Counted from the first letter of the stretch, positions 23,326 through 37,848 are shown. The stretch: 64,000 bases of DNA from Progne subis subis (GCA_022316685.1 JAKJHU010000039.1:7931808-7995807), one strand, 5' to 3'. Made by a program: numbers and translations. Notes: generated by a model not told the origin, from the sequence alone.

Positions 23326-26300
23326 GCCTGGCTGGTACACACCACCAGTGCCTGTGGAGATGGTTGGTTGCTAAGAGCAGAACTAGAAAAATTCAGGATT
23401 AAGTGGGAGGAAATGGTTTCAGAAGAAGGAAGTGAATGAGACATTAACTGTTCCCTTAGGAACTTATGGAGACCTTAATGTCAAGGATACATCCAATAGT
23501 ATGTCCAATGCAACAAATAGTGCCATCCATGGGCTGGAAAAGGATGCCATCCTTTGCCATCCCTGGGCAAGGAAAAGTAAGCCATAGGAAACTGAAATTC
23601 AAGAGAAACATGGCATTCATGGGTACTGAAGTGACTTTAACCAATATGCTATCTATGTACTCTGATACTGCCTACAGCACAAATAAAAGTGGGAGATGGT
23701 GGGTAACAACTGTCTTCCTACATTATAGAATTTTCATTTAATCGTGATGTTTACATTATATATAATAAAAACAATATTTAAAAATTAATTAAACATATTT
23801 ATCATATTTTCTTACCATCTTTCTATCAGTCAGGACACCAGGAGTAATTTTCTTCTCCTAAATGCTCCAGACGAATAAACTGAAAATGCATAACCAAGAT
23901 GAGGTGAAACACACACAACTTTCCTTCTCTGTTACATGCCATTTATCAGCTGAAACCTGAAGTTCCTACCATTGCTTTTCCTGTAACTATGGTTATTCAT
24001 TAATTTCAACTGCTATTACTAGGGAAAAAAAATGCTGCCACTAGTCTTTTCTTAGCAGCAAAAATGTCTTATTTTTTTTTTTTTTCCATAGTAGAATCAT
24101 TCAGCCTTTGCTGAAATTCAGCTACACTGAAAGTTAATGTCCAGAAATAGTACCTGCTGCTATGCTCTTTAATCTCTTTCTCCTCTTGACCAGGCAGCAA
24201 AAGAGGATTTTAAAAAATGCATCTACTCTAATAATTGCTGTAATGGACTATGCAACTTGTTAAATAAATACAAGTATTCCTTTGCAAGACATTTGACCAA
24301 GTATTTCTTGAAGGTAACAACATGCAGTTCCAATTACTGAATGACTACCCATTCCTTGAGAAGTAACCATGGAAAATAAGAGTAAATAAAGGGAAAGAAA
24401 ACCCCACAAGCATGCAAAGTTCCTTTTAAAATATTTTACTCTGTCCTTACACTATGTTGTGTCTTCATCAGAGTAGTGTCACCATCTTGCAGCTGTGCAT
24501 TAAGCTAAGTGTATAATGAATAGTTCATTCCCTTTCTTAGTTTCTCCTCAGGGGGAGAATTAAATGTGCACACTTACATCCTGTTTTGGTGCAGTTTTAT
24601 TTTTTAATTTTTAGAAGATTTTTGCAGAAGGTGCCTGAATTGCAGAAAGTTGTCAGAATGAAGGACTCGGGGGACAGAAAATTATAGAGCAGAACATTAT
24701 TATGTATCCTAGTAACTATTCTTTTAATCCTGTCTCAGCCTATACAATGACAGAGGTGCAGAAGGAGGAATAAAGGCCTATTACCCTTATTGCTCAAATC
24801 TGCATGTCATTCTGCAAAGCAAGGCAAGCATTGAAAGGCTGAACTTCTGTGAGCAAGCTCTGCTGGACAGAGGCATCTTCTTGGTGTGTGGAGGAAGGTA
24901 GGTAGTGTCATTCCACCCACAAGCTGTTCTAGTGGTTTTTGTTTTGAGGAGCTACACACAGCAGGGAAAACCCATTTTGGAAAGGGGTCTGGACATAAGT
25001 GTTTGCTATACAAGAGATATATATCTACTACCTACCAAACAAGAGGTGATGGGTGTGTTTTTAAATTCCTCTTGTTTGAGGTCACTTTGCACAAATATTT
25101 ATTCTTTATTTGAGATGAGAAGTTGGACAGATATGGGAGTCAAAGGGTTGAAGCCTGGCTGTACAGAGTTCTACGAAATATCTGCATGCCTAGCACCTAT
25201 ATATCAGAGAATTTTAAATAAGATTTCCATCTTTTTCTGTATTTTTTCTTTTGGATTGTCACTGTGAAGGAAAGGGAACACTGTAGCAAAACTAAGTAGA
25301 ATGTTTAAATAAAACTTAAAAAATGTCTCCTTTTTTCTACCTTATTCTTTCTTGTTTTGCTGAATATTGGGTGAATAAAAATGCGAGTGAGAGGGAAATA
25401 TTTCCCTAATATGAAAGAGGGAATTACAAAATGAGCATTCAACTTGAAGAGAATGTCAGGGAACAACAGTACCTTATACTGCACTCTGAAAAATTGTAAA
25501 AAGTACAAAGGTTCATAACATATTGTAAAGAAAATTCTTTAGAACTTGCTCTGTTATCTTGGAGGTAACAGACACACCATATGCTGTGTCTGGCAGTTGC
25601 TATGGCAACTACTTTTAAAATTTAAGCATGGGGAAGCTATTGCCTAAAATCTCCACAACTTGGGGCCAAATCTTCCTTGATGCTGAACACCAAGGGAGAG
25701 TAAAAAAGATAAAAAGGAAATACTAAAATATCTTTCTTGTTGGCTACTGAAATTTTATCTTGAAATCAATACTAAAGGAGATTTCAAGTCATGGATTCCT
25801 GAGCACATTGAAAAAGAGAAGAATGGGATGATTGCAGTATCTTAAATTAAATACCATACAAACTGTTTGCAATTAAAATTAGGAAAAACCTATTTGTTCA
25901 TTGAGGCATTTGACATAAAAATTATGATACTTGTATGAAAGTAATCTATCACAGTTTTACATATTTGAGAATTGCTTAGAAATCAAAGATTAGTAAATCT
26001 TTGAAGGAAATAGATAGGAAGGTAGTAGATCTTCATAAAATGTTAATGCTTATTAAAACTTAGCAAATGCAGACTTATTTCCTTGGAAAATTAGCTTTAA
26101 ACTTTGAATAATGCTTGCACTATCACACTAGCAGCCTGCATAACTCCTAATACAAGAGGTTTAAAATATTGAATAAGGATGCTTCTAAGGAAAAAGCAGT
26201 ACAAATAAAATTAGGAAGATACTGTTCTTCACCTAAAAAGGTCTATTAGACCATGGTACAATGAATGCTGTTATAAGCAAGAGCAGCACTTCAGTAACTA

Positions 26301-26687
26301 GATTTTTGTGAAACTGCATCACAAATTCTATCTTGCCCACATGCATTCTAGAAGGTCTCCTTGAGAGTTTGCAATGGTGGGACATAATTCAGCCAGAAAA
26401 TCATACTGGTGTACTGTAGCTCTTCACAAAACTACCCATAAAAATTGAACTTGTGACTTGGAGTCATTCAGTAATGGTCTGGCCCAATGTCCTTGAAATT
26501 GGTGCTGTTCTCTCTACAGATGTCCCCAGACTGTATGTGAAGCACTGCCCATTCTGCTTGCCTTATATTAATACATAGCAGATTTATCATTACCAAGAAT
26601 ATCTGACGTTTTCAGCACACATCAATGTAACACTGGCTTTGTAAATGTAGTTTTTAAAAATAGTATTAAAGATTCTTAGATTGTATG
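23326..26687. other. Intergenic unique sequence
   Basis: There is no recognised gene or repeat apart from a T-rich run near 24070. Open frames at 23466-23741 and 24905-25267 have no recognisable motif. Confidence 0.65.
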
Positions 26688-27625
26688 AGATCACAGAAAC
26701 ACCAAATATGCTGAGTTGGAAGGGTCCCACAAGGATTATCAAATCCAACTCTTATCCCTGCACAGGACAGCCCCAAGAGTCACACCCTGTGCCTGAGAGC
26801 ATTGCTCAAACACTTAGTGAACTCTGCCAGGCTGGTGCTGTCACCACTTCCCTGGTGAGCCTGTTCCAACCACCAACTGGGTGAAGAACCTTTTTGTAAT
26901 ATCCAATCTAAGCCTCCCCTTACCCAGTTGCAGACCATTCCTTCGGGTCCCTCTGGCCCTTGTCACTGGCCACCAGAGAGAAGATAGCAGTACCTGTCCC
27001 TCCTCTTCCCCTCACCAGGAAGTTGTAACTGCAGTGAGGTCTCCCGTCAGTCTCCTCCAGACTGAACAGACCAAGTGACCTCAGCTGCTCCTCCTAAGGC
27101 TTCTCCTCCTGGCCCTTCACCATCTTCACTGCCCTCCCTTCAACACTGTCTAACAGCTTAATGCCTTTTATATATTGTGGCACTCAAATCCACCCTAAGG
27201 ATTCAAGGTGAGGCTGCCCCAGCTCAGAGCAGAGCAGGACAGTCCCCTCTCTTGCCCAGCTGGCCATGCTGTGCCTGATGCCCCCCCCGGACACACTTGG
27301 CCCTCCTGGCTGCCAGGGCACTGCTGGACCGTAATGAACTGGACACTGACCAGGATTCCCAGGGCCCTTTCCACAGCACTGCCTTGCAGAATCTCATTCC
27401 CCATTCTGTTTGTATATCCAGGATTACCCAGTCCCAGATTTAGAATCTAGCACTTTCCCTTTTTGAACATGTGGCTGGTGATTGCCAAGTCCTGTCACTT
27501 GTCAAGGTCTCTGCAGGGCCTCCCTGCCTTCAAGGGAGTGAACAGCTCCTCCCAGTTTTGTATTAGTGTCAAACTTGTTCTGTATCCCTTCCAGTCCTGC
27601 ATCCAAGTCACTTATGAAGATAATG

Positions 27626-28242
27626 TGTTGTAGCGCTCTTTGATGTTATTGCTCTTTATGGGGATGAGACATGTTCCCCTGGGGCCCTGTGCATCCCAGG
27701 CAGTCACTGGTGGATCAGCGTAAAGAATGCAAGATGGGCCTAGCTTGCAGCTCCAAGTATCGTTTATTGTAACTTAACTCAAAGACAGAGCAGAGGCTAG
27801 GACCTAAAAATCTCTAAAAGAAAAACCCCTGAAAAAATCCCCCCCAAAACCCCTCAAAAATCCCTGAAAAAATCCCTCTCCTTAGGGCAGAACAGTGGGT
27901 TTTAGGGGACTGCTTGGGGTGGGAGTTCAGGGTAGGGATCCAGTAGGAAAGAGTTACCAGGCAGGGATTATAATACTGAAACCAATAAGGGAACACAGCA
28001 GGAGGGGAGCCATCTAAACTACTACATCTAAACTAAATATGGCATTGAAGATTGGGAGACTGATAGGGAACAGTCTTGAAGAAAGGGCAGGGTTAGGGAA
28101 GGATTGACAGCTATATAAGCAAATGCAATCTAGGCAGTACTAACAGTACAGGGAAAAGGAGGGGGTGGTGGTACAATTTAGGACTAAATTATTAGCATAG
28201 GGGACAGTGAAACAACCCATTTAACAAAAAAACATCATGACA
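27626..28242 (-). mobile_element. Solo LTR inserted in CR1
   Basis: A 617-bp insert with TG..CA termini (TGTTGTAG ... CATGACA) splits the CR1 copy. It is flanked by ATAATG (27620-27625) and ATATTG (28243-28248), a 6-bp target duplication with one mismatch. On the minus strand TTATATAG (28118-28111) is a TATA candidate and AATAAA lies at 27768-27763. The sequence also contains a C/A-rich stretch of AATCCC-type repeats at 27825-27885. It has no internal retroviral region. The family was not identified. Confidence 0.75.
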
Positions 28243-28575
28243 ATATTGAAGAGCACAGGGCTGAGGATGGAGCCCTGTGGAACCCCTCTAGTGACAGGTC
28301 CCCAGTCTGGTATCATCCCCTTTGCTATAAACCCTTCTGCCTGACCTGTGAGCCAATTTCTCACCCATCCCATGATGTGTTTATCCAGCTCTGTGCTGGA
28401 CGTTTTGTCCAGAAGGATCCTGTGAGTGACAGTACTGAAAGCTGAGATACAAAAGGATTACATCAACTGGCTTCCCCTGATCCACTGGGTGGGTTAACTT
28501 GACATAAAAGGAAATCAGGTTCAGTGAACAGGACCTTCTCATAAAGCTGAACTGGTTGAGACCAGTGACTGTTTT

Positions 28576-28767
28576 TCAATGGCTACAGAATAATTTTTCC
28601 ATAACTTTACCAGACACTGAAGTGAGACTGACAGGCCTGTAGTTTCTGGGCTCCTCCTTCTTGCCCTTCTTGAAAATTGGGATAACATTTGCCAGCTTCC
28701 AGTCAGCTAGGGCCTCTCCAAGACCACTCAAAAATCGTTGAGAGAGGTTTTTTTGTTCACGATCCAA
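28576..28767 (-). pseudogene. CR1 ORF2 reverse-transcriptase fragment
   Basis: This 63-codon open stretch matches the N-terminal part of the CR1 RT domain (DWKLANVIPIFKKG, then NYRPVSLTS). The LINE ORF continues as non-open sequence towards 28250. It is a dead fragment and not a host gene. Confidence 0.85.
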
Positions 28768-31700
28768 CGTCTTGCAACATTGCAGGATCCTTTCAAGAAA
28801 GTGTTATTCATCTTAAGTATCTTTTTCTCGTGTTGTTGTTTTTCACTGGGTTGAGTCTTGAAGTCCTCCCTCCAAAATAATGAATTCTGTGAGCTGTGGC
28901 TCTCATAAGCTACTATGAAATTATCAACACTATTATTGACAAGAGAAAGAGTTAAAACTTAAATACTGGTTTAAGTACTAGTCTACTCAGGGCTCTTGAA
29001 TTCAATTATTTACATTGTAAAGAAAAAGTTGCATTTTTAAATGCACTCTGTTCAGCTACAAGGATAATTATTTTATCTTCCTTGCTTTGTCTGCTGCTCT
29101 GTAATCAATGCCCGTTAATTTAACTTCTTGAAACAGTTTTTGATGGACAGGAGCAGTGGAAAAGGCTGGTGACTAGCTCCTTCTCCTCTGTTCCCTGTCC
29201 ACTCACATTTGGGTCTGAAAATCATTGCCATGTCTGTGAGAAAGACTGGTCTTGCTGACTGGTTGTTCCAATTCCTGGCCTCTGGCTCTATCCCATGGAG
29301 ATGGACACATCTGTCCTTCTAGAAAAGTCTAATGCTTGGCAGACCATTTCTGAAGGGGATGCGCATAATTTTGCCAGACGTTTGACAATTCTTCGTGTCA
29401 CGTTAAGATATTTGCTTGCAAAATCTGACTTGTTGCTGAATAGACACTAAGGCACTGATGTTCACAGTATAGCTGATAGCTGGTGGAAATGAAATAATCT
29501 GTATTGACACATTTGGAAGTTTCACATCTTTTTCCACTTAACATGCTAACGTGATAATTGCTAGACTGATGATTTTTCCAGTGACACGTCTCCTTTTGTC
29601 AATATTTAGACCTGTGTATAGAAAACTTATCTATCACACCTGGCTAATTTTCACTTAATTTAAAAATAAATGAAACATATTTAGTTTGCAGGGTTAGCAG
29701 AACAAAATGAGGTTTTATAAACATCTTTCTTGAAACATTATTTGAAGGATATAAAAAGATAATGGCAAGTGTATATAAAATCTGGCTCAAATGAAAGTAT
29801 ATTCCAGGAAATTCTTTTAATGCTTAAATAAAACTAATTGAACATTTACGCTGAGAGTTCATTCTGCTTGCCATTTACTGCAAGTGAAACCTAAACATAA
29901 TGCCAAATAAAAATAACAACAAATACCCAATAAAATCCCTTTGATATCTATCCAGGAGATGAGCGAATTTGTAGCCAAAGTGATTCTATGTTCCACTGTA
30001 CATTTGTTCATAAGGTTTAAATATTGAATCCACACAATTAATTCATCTAGGCTTCTATCATAGCATTTCTTTGCTGTGTGTGCCATGACTTCTGCTATTA
30101 GTGACTAGGTAACAATTTGTTAGTGAAGGAACATAAGCTGTAGTATTTTGACTATCCTGACATAACTGTAACATTATTAGCTTTCGTTTTCTTTAACTTT
30201 GCTGATTTTTGCTGGGCTGATCCTCAGAAATGAGTATAACCATACTGTTCTGCAAGAATAGCTATCATGACCACAGAATGAATCACTTCACCATTACTTT
30301 CAAAGGTTAAAGTCATTACTTTTCTTCTACATGTAATTATCATTCTTGCTGTAGTTCTGTTTTAACACCCATGTCTGGTAACTGTGTTCTACCTGTTGGG
30401 ATGGAAAGTTTATTCCCTTTTCTTTGGTTGCAGCTGTTCTGTACAAAGATATGTGTTCACTTACCGGGAGCTCTTACTCCCTAACACTTCTTGAATAGTT
30501 TACTTTATTGTGCCAAACACTGATATTCCAGTCACATGATTGAGAATTCAGTCAGCTTTTACTTATTCTGAATGGTTAGGAAATCTTACATGTAATGCAG
30601 GTGTTTCTTAAGGTTTTCAGTATTACAGATATTCCTCATATCCTAATTTTGGATGTCATTAAGCTAGTTAAGGCATTTTTCTTTCACACATTTTCTTCAG
30701 ATGATGAGAACCCACTTTGGGTTTTGCATCCAGAGTTTTTGTCTCGCAATCGGAAGGATGGACAGTATTCTAGAAAAGTGCCACTGTGAATTTGCAACAT
30801 GCACTGACATATAAAACAGGCACAATTCATACCTTTTTCCTCTAGATCATTGTATTTCCTGAGCCGTCTTTGATATTAATTTGCTTACAATATCACAAAT
30901 ATGTGATCTGAAAAATAACTTTTGTACATTTTAATGAAATCCAGTAAAGATCTTTTTCTGCACAACTGCGGTCATCACACCAGCTTTGTAGTGCAGTTAC
31001 ATGCTTATTAGTACATTCCTGCTGTTCCTTGCATTTTGTGGTGCAACTTCTGCTGAAATGTGGAAGCTGACTGCTTTTATTGTGTGTCACTCAATGCTTC
31101 TTTGCTGAAAATCTCTGGAATTGTTTCCCTGTTTCAGAAACAAACGTGGTATTAGCCATTTAACTATATTCATATTCTGCTTTAGTGCCCATTTAGTTTT
31201 TTTAGTTAAAAGGCATTATTTCACATTATCTCTCAATAGATGGTTTCAGTTTATCTTTCAAATAGTTGGGGTTGCTCATGAAATTTCTCGAATAGCTTGC
31301 CTTTGATCAGACATCAGGGATTCCTTATGCAGCTTTTACTGCGTTTTAAGCTTCATATACTTCACCATTATTGTGTAGGCCTTTAAAATCAGAAATGTGG
31401 GTAAGAGGAAAGAAAATGTGCTTTTGCAATCAATACTCTTGTTAGAAATATTCTGTATTATTCTGTCTTGTAAGCCTTGCAAAGGACTCTCATTCTGCAG
31501 AAAGATTATATCAGTAGCTTTCCATAACCTGCAGACACAGCTGAGTATCTGATTTCCTGAGTGATAGTGCTTTTTTTCCCCTACAAAAATCTCGAAACAT
31601 TGCCTTCCTTTCTTTTACTTCTTAAGTTTCTATCCAGACGAAGAGATTTAGAGAACTTATTTTTTTCCAGAATAAAAAGAAAATTCCCCCAATCCCAGGT

Positions 31701-34299
31701 AAGTGTTCGGAACATTTTCAGAATGCCAGTTATTGCAAAAGTCAGTATTATACTAGGTTTGTACCCTTTCATGAGACAGTACCCATAAACTTCTGGAACA
31801 ATAAAACTGAAGTGCAGCCAATGGATCCAATATTGTGATCTGGCTTTTTTCACAGTCTTGTGATACATGGTGCATTTCTGTATATTTAAGCTGCTAAAAT
31901 TATTGTATTATATGGATTTTTGAAAGGTTTTCAAAATGAAAAATAAATGAATTCTAAAATGTGTTATTAAATGAATAATTTTAAGTATTTAAAATTTTGA
32001 TCCCAAAACAAAGGACAAGAGATGTTTTATAATTTTTGAATATTTCTCTCTGATTATGTTGTGAACCAGGGCACAATTTTGTCAAATCCATGCCATTTTT
32101 GGAACTACCAATTTTCCATATAAGTTTGTTCTTTTGTGGATATACTTGCACAGAAGAGGAACATTAGGACTCTGGTAGGGAAACACAGAGAAACAAACCG
32201 AGACACAGAGAGACTAATTTTGCCTTAAGACTAGACAATGTTATAATCACCCTCCACAGCTTTGGGAAACAGGAGCCTTGGTTTTGCATTTAAATCTGTT
32301 TGGCAGTATGCACTATGTCTCCCAGCCACTCACTTATTTGTAGAATTTTCTGTATTCAGGGGGTTTGAAATACTTTAAAACAAATTGAGCTGAATGGGCA
32401 TCTTAAACCATTTCCTGATTGGTGTGTCTTCTAGCCCCTAATGTGCCTTTCTAGGTCTTAGTTATTTCCTTTTCATAAAAAAATAATTGCTCTTAAAAAT
32501 GTCTGCTTGGATTTCTTTTGTAAAGAGAGCCAAACTGAGGAGCTCTAGGCAGATTAACTGGACTGCTTCGTTTAGTAGGCTCTCTGAGCTTTGAAGAATG
32601 CTTCAGAAGTATGGAATAAAGCTCTTTTTCTTCCTATTTTTGCATGGGCTAACAACTTCCCAGTCTTTTAATTTGCTGTCCTGTTGCATTAGAGTTCATT
32701 ATCTTTGTGTTTCAGTTTAGCAATTCTGTCTGAGTTCCTATCCTTTCTCTCTTCTGAGACCCTGCCGAAAATGGCAATACAAGTAACACAGCAGAAGCTT
32801 GTATATGGACAGAAGATATAATGAGAACAACACTTCTCGTGGGAATTAAATGCTGCATCACAGGGTTTCATTTGTAAATATCTGCAATGAAAAAGTATGT
32901 TTAGAAGTGCATTCAGATTCACTGTTTGGAGTCTCTTCTCTTTTGTACTATGCCTGCACTGTTCATATTACAAAACAAGGGATGCAGTTCATGCCAGGTA
33001 TGTAAATTTGGAGAAAACAAGGCCAAAAAATGCTTTTAAGGCATAGTAAAAACAAAAATGACTTTAAATGTACAACAGAAGTACAAAACATTTGTGCAAA
33101 TATTGGCTGACAACAGCTTCATAAATGAGAAGTTCAAAGAACAAAGACTGCAAGTGACTTATTCAGTGTTGTTTGGCCAGATGGTGGCAGAATGCAGGTC
33201 TTCAAATGACAGTTCCCATGTGCTGGCTTCTCAAGGAGATCATTACATTGGCCGTGAACGCACAGATTGTTTTCTGAATGGAAAACTTGACCTGTCTTGT
33301 ACCAGTGCAGAAGTCTTTTACAATGTAATACACGGTGGGGAGAAAGGATATGGATAGTTCACACATGGAACTACTACTCAGTGAAAAGGCTAGCTGTTTT
33401 CATAACTGGGAGAAAAAAAAAAAAAGAGTTTGTGTGGAAAAAATTAGACTGGCTCTTGTATGAGATTTATTCCCTTTGGCCTAGAAAAGATCTTCCATCA
33501 ACTCCTTTGCTTTTTAAAGAGGAAAATTGGGAAAAGCTTAAAATGTCAATGTAGGTATTTTTTCTTTTAATAAGAAAGAATGCTCAGAAAGGTAATCTTG
33601 ATGTTCAAAGAGATCTTGTCAGTTCTGTTGATGTCAGTATCAAAAGAAGTTGATAATTATCTGAAGAAAACACATTTCTCTTAGTTATTTTCTTTTTCAT
33701 GAAAATTTCTCAGGTTAATCACAGCAGCAGATCTGCAAGGGTATGTACTGTGCACCTTCACTTCTGCAGCACATTGTCTACCAAGATTCATACAGGCAAT
33801 TATAGCATTATACCTTCTCTGGCATGACTAAACTTATGTTGGATAGACTGCAAAGAGAAAAACCTAGTAGTTATCTTAAACCCATATTTCTTGTAGGGTA
33901 TAACTACACCAAAGGCATGAGTTAGGTTTTTGCTATCTATAGGTCACGTTTGGCCATGTTGAATTTCATTTAAGGGTGACTATTACATGTGCTGAAGGTG
34001 AACAGGTAGCTCATGGAGAATTGTGAGTGCATTTCACTTCTGCATGATTAGTTCTTATTTAAGACAAATAAACCTCTGCATTATTATTAAATGAGTTCTT
34101 CAGCCAGAATGGGCTCTATTCCGTCGAGCATTTGTCCTGATTTAATCTGTACGCCATTTCTTCAAGAGTGTTAACTTGTGAAGCCACTGGAGGACTTCTC
34201 AATGACAGTTTAATTTCTAACTGAATTGCCATCAAGATCAGTTCTGAAAATCATCACAATGATAAAAGAAATCAAAAGGCCTTACTGCAAATGAAGCAG

Positions 34300-34334
<35 letters not shown>

Positions 34335-37300
34335 AGGAACAAAATAAGTTCTAACACACTATTACTTTTTGGATACCCTTTAAAATTTTTTCAGAATGCA
34401 ATAGCATAACCCTGTCTATGATTTCCTTTGCTTGGGATCATGCAGTGTGATTTAGACAATGACATCTTCAATTCTGCTCTACAAGATTTATCCGTAGAAT
34501 AGTGCGCAGCAACATTTTTTCATTTATTATGTTTCATTTCACAGATTTTTTGAAGGTCTTATAGCTTGAAAAGCCATGTGTTTTGCCCATTATGTTTCCT
34601 TCAAAGCTGCATCCACGAAAAGAAAAAGGAGCTTGGAAATGCTAGAAATTCAAAATTTCTCACATACTAATTTTCTATCCTTTGGATTTTTATAAAGACA
34701 AATCAGGCAGAACATTTCTGTGCCTTAGTTTCCTCAGCTGGAGAAGGAGGGGGAAAAAAAGAAGCTGTGATAACTCCCACGTATGTTGGGAGGATACATG
34801 CATTTGATAGGCTTGAATGGAAAGCTTTACATGACAATATTTGCAATAACCAATGCTTTTATTTTGTCTGGCCTCTCATGAAAAGAAACACAGGGTTAAT
34901 TCTGGAAGCTAATTCTTGGAGCTATGCTGTTTTATAAACCTAACTTTGGTATTATTCAGTACTATATTCTAAAAAAACACAATTTTTTTTCTCTTTCCTC
35001 TCCACCCCCCCTTCACCCCCCCAATGGTACTGCACCATAATTACAATTGCCAACAGAGGCAGGAGAATTAAATTCCCCATAGGTGTCGCATATAATCGTT
35101 CCTAGAGAATCAGAAGATTAAACATGGCAACAATGCACAGCACAAGATAGCCTAAACTGAGTTTTCCTGCAGAACTGCAAATAGTAGCAAATCAAAAGAC
35201 TGTTCTCCTCAATTACCACTGTATGAGGTATCAAGCTAAAAGCAGGCTCACTCTGTAATGTTTTCTATAGAATTACAGTATGTACATACAATGCAAGCCC
35301 TTATGCACCACCTAATAGACAATATTATACACACAATTATTTCTAACTCCCATTTTACAGGGAGAAATCACTGGTGAGCCCAGGACATTGGCCTCTCAGC
35401 TTCCCCAGCAAGCAGTATGTTGACTAAACTAAGGGAACAGTTTTACTTCCTGAAGCTAGCAGAGACTATTTATACTTAAACACATTTCTTCACAACTTAC
35501 AGCCTGTTGTATTAGGTGAGAGCTTGTGAGCTGGAAGGGCTGCAATCTCTGTGAGGTTTGCAAGCTGGAGCTTGTGGAGTACTTCACGAAGTTTACACAT
35601 TTTCTCTCTCTCTCTGTGCTCTGAAATCAGCTACCCTGCTGATCAGAAGTCCATTTGGGACTCGAACTCAAGTCAGCAAGAGTCAAAGAGCTAAAACAAT
35701 AAAAACAGTGTGGGGTTTTGCAGAAGAAATTGTCATTCTTGTACACTGATCTAACATGTAGCAGACTGATCAATATTTTCTGTTGTTGTTCTGAGCCAAA
35801 AAAATTACTGGTACAAGCTGAAATATGTGTCATTGTCGTCGCTGCCACTTTTGCCAGGATTTTATATAGTTTCATTTTGTTATTTCTTTAATCAGATTTC
35901 AACTGCTGTAAGGCAGCAAGGTATTCCTTGTAAGTAATGAATTTCTTCCTATTGTAGTTTAACTGCTCATTGAAATTTCCATTCAGTTGGAGAAACCATT
36001 TTGCTCTCTGACATGTTTTTACTGATTATCAGGGTTACTGGATACACTGTGCACTGAATTTTAATTGGCACCAAGCTATATATTTTTAGTGAGAAAAATA
36101 GGAATTGCTTTTCATTAAATTCTTGGAATTCAAGTGCTGTCTTTGAGGATAAAACGATTCACAAGATTTACTGATTTACACATCAGAAGTAGATTATAAA
36201 TCAACCTTCACCTGTGGCATAAACAAAAGAAACAAATGATTGTGATAGTCCTTATTTAAACAGTACCTATTTATGCAATTATTCATGCTGTAACAGCAAA
36301 TATTATTTCACTTACTGTATGAAGTCACCAGCTGACAAGAGGATTTTAACTTTCAGTATATTCATCTACTTTTATCTAAGAACTCAAATACCTCAATAGT
36401 ACTAAATACTATCTCATTTTATAAGATTAAATACATACTCATTTTATAAGAATTTCTTATAGAAATATTATTTATCTTTTTTATAATAATAAAATGATCT
36501 GCTGGAGATACAAAATATCAATACTTTGTCCGAAGCATGGAAAACAAACAAAGCCCAGGTAAGCAGATTTGCACTGTTTTTAATCTGAATAACCAGAGAT
36601 GCACAGTTTTGTCATAACAAGTGAATCAGAAAGAAATACACTTTAGGAAAGCATCAAACAGTAGTTAATTATGGCATAGTGGACAATCTCATCCACCTAG
36701 GAAGCACAAGTGCTGTCTTTCCAGCTCCTAGTTCTGAAATTCATTACCTCTACTTCAAAAGAGAGAGAATATGTATTCTCTCAAATCATCTCAGTCCAGC
36801 CAGCTGGGGGGCAAAAAATGAACCCTCTAAAGTAGCTTGTAATTCTACATATTTGCCATCAATTAATTAAGAGGTAATGTCCGTAATCCATATTTTCATT
36901 TCAAAGGCAATAAAAAGATAAAGAGAATCATTAAGGAATACTATAAATGAGGTAACACCACGTTTTTGTGTAAATTAGATAGATACCTTTGAGACCATTA
37001 TATTAGTGCTGATTACACAAAATAAAAATTTTCATTATAGGTATTAGGAAATAAGTTGCTTCTGTTTTATTAGTTTAGAAAGGTTTCAAATATTGCAGAA
37101 TGAAGCAGCCTAAAGATGAAAGGTAGATTTTTTTCTGATTTGAAGGACATGATAAGCTACTGTTAAGCTACAAGTAATGGAAGGAGTGGAAATGAAAAAT
37201 ATACTAATGAAGATGTTGCAAAGAAACTGTCTCAATGATTCTCTCAATGCCTGAGTCTATTTTCCATCAAACATGGCCTGATTTGTAGTTGTTTGTACAG

Positions 37301-37800
37301 TTATTAATAGTTTAATTTTATTAGTTCACTGCAGAAAAACCTGATTTACATCTTGTGCAATTAAATGATGAGTCAGCCTCAATCACATACTAATCTCAAT
37401 TTCTCGAATGCAGCATTGAAGGTGACCTCAATACATTTTTGACATTGAACTTACAAAAAGCGTTCTGGCAAACAAAATTTTGTATTGCATCTAGAGAAAA
37501 GTACACCCCAAGAGACACTGCATCTTTCAAAACTGATGGTGGCTGGATTCTGATTCCATTCAGACCATAGTTAATGAACTTCGGGTTTTACACTGTTGTA
37601 AATTTTAGAAACGTAGCTGGTAGCCATCTGGTGAAAAAGGTAATCTTGCATATACAGAAAGAATATTTTAGGATGGGAAATAGTCTAACTTGTGTGCTGA
37701 ATAGCTATGTGGGAATTTGCTGCAGTAATTACCCTCCTATCATTAGTGACAAGTAATTGCTATAGCAACCCTGCTGCCACCTGTCTCACACACTCTCTTT

Positions 37801-37803
<3 letters not shown>
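28768..37803. other. Intergenic unique sequence, about 9 kb
   Basis: No gene or classified repeat was seen apart from the T28 run at 34303. The frame 33058-33357 is the longest but its product has no recognisable family. The segment at about 35020-35350 has mixed composition and homeodomain-type TAATTA-like sites (see findings). Confidence 0.6.
34303..34330 (+). repeat. Poly-T run (28 bp)
   Basis: This is an uninterrupted T28. No retroposon body adjoins it on either side that I can recognise. Confidence 0.97.

Positions 37804-37848
<45 letters not shown>

Larger units (their letters stand above)
26688..28767 (-). repeat. CR1 LINE copy with reverse-transcriptase remnant, split by an LTR
   Basis: Two CR1 blocks, 26688-27619 and 28249-28767, are colinear parts of one minus-strand copy interrupted by the LTR at 27626-28242. 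The left block is the 3' UTR end. The right block translates on the minus strand (28767-28576) to a reverse-transcriptase segment including DWKLANVIPIFKKG, NYRPVSLTS and GKVMEKLF, typical of CR1 ORF2. The insert lies between CR1 text reading CACTTATGAAGATAATG and ATATTGAAGAGCACAGGGCT. The copy is truncated on its 5' side and frame-broken, so it is not active. Confidence 0.92.

Noticed and set aside
33058..33357. 99-codon frame
   Set aside because: Isolated, AT-rich and without recognisable motif. The length is expected by chance in 64 kb scanned in six frames.
34303..34330. Poly-T run as the tail of a minus-strand processed pseudogene
   Set aside because: No gene-like sequence or target duplication was found beside it.
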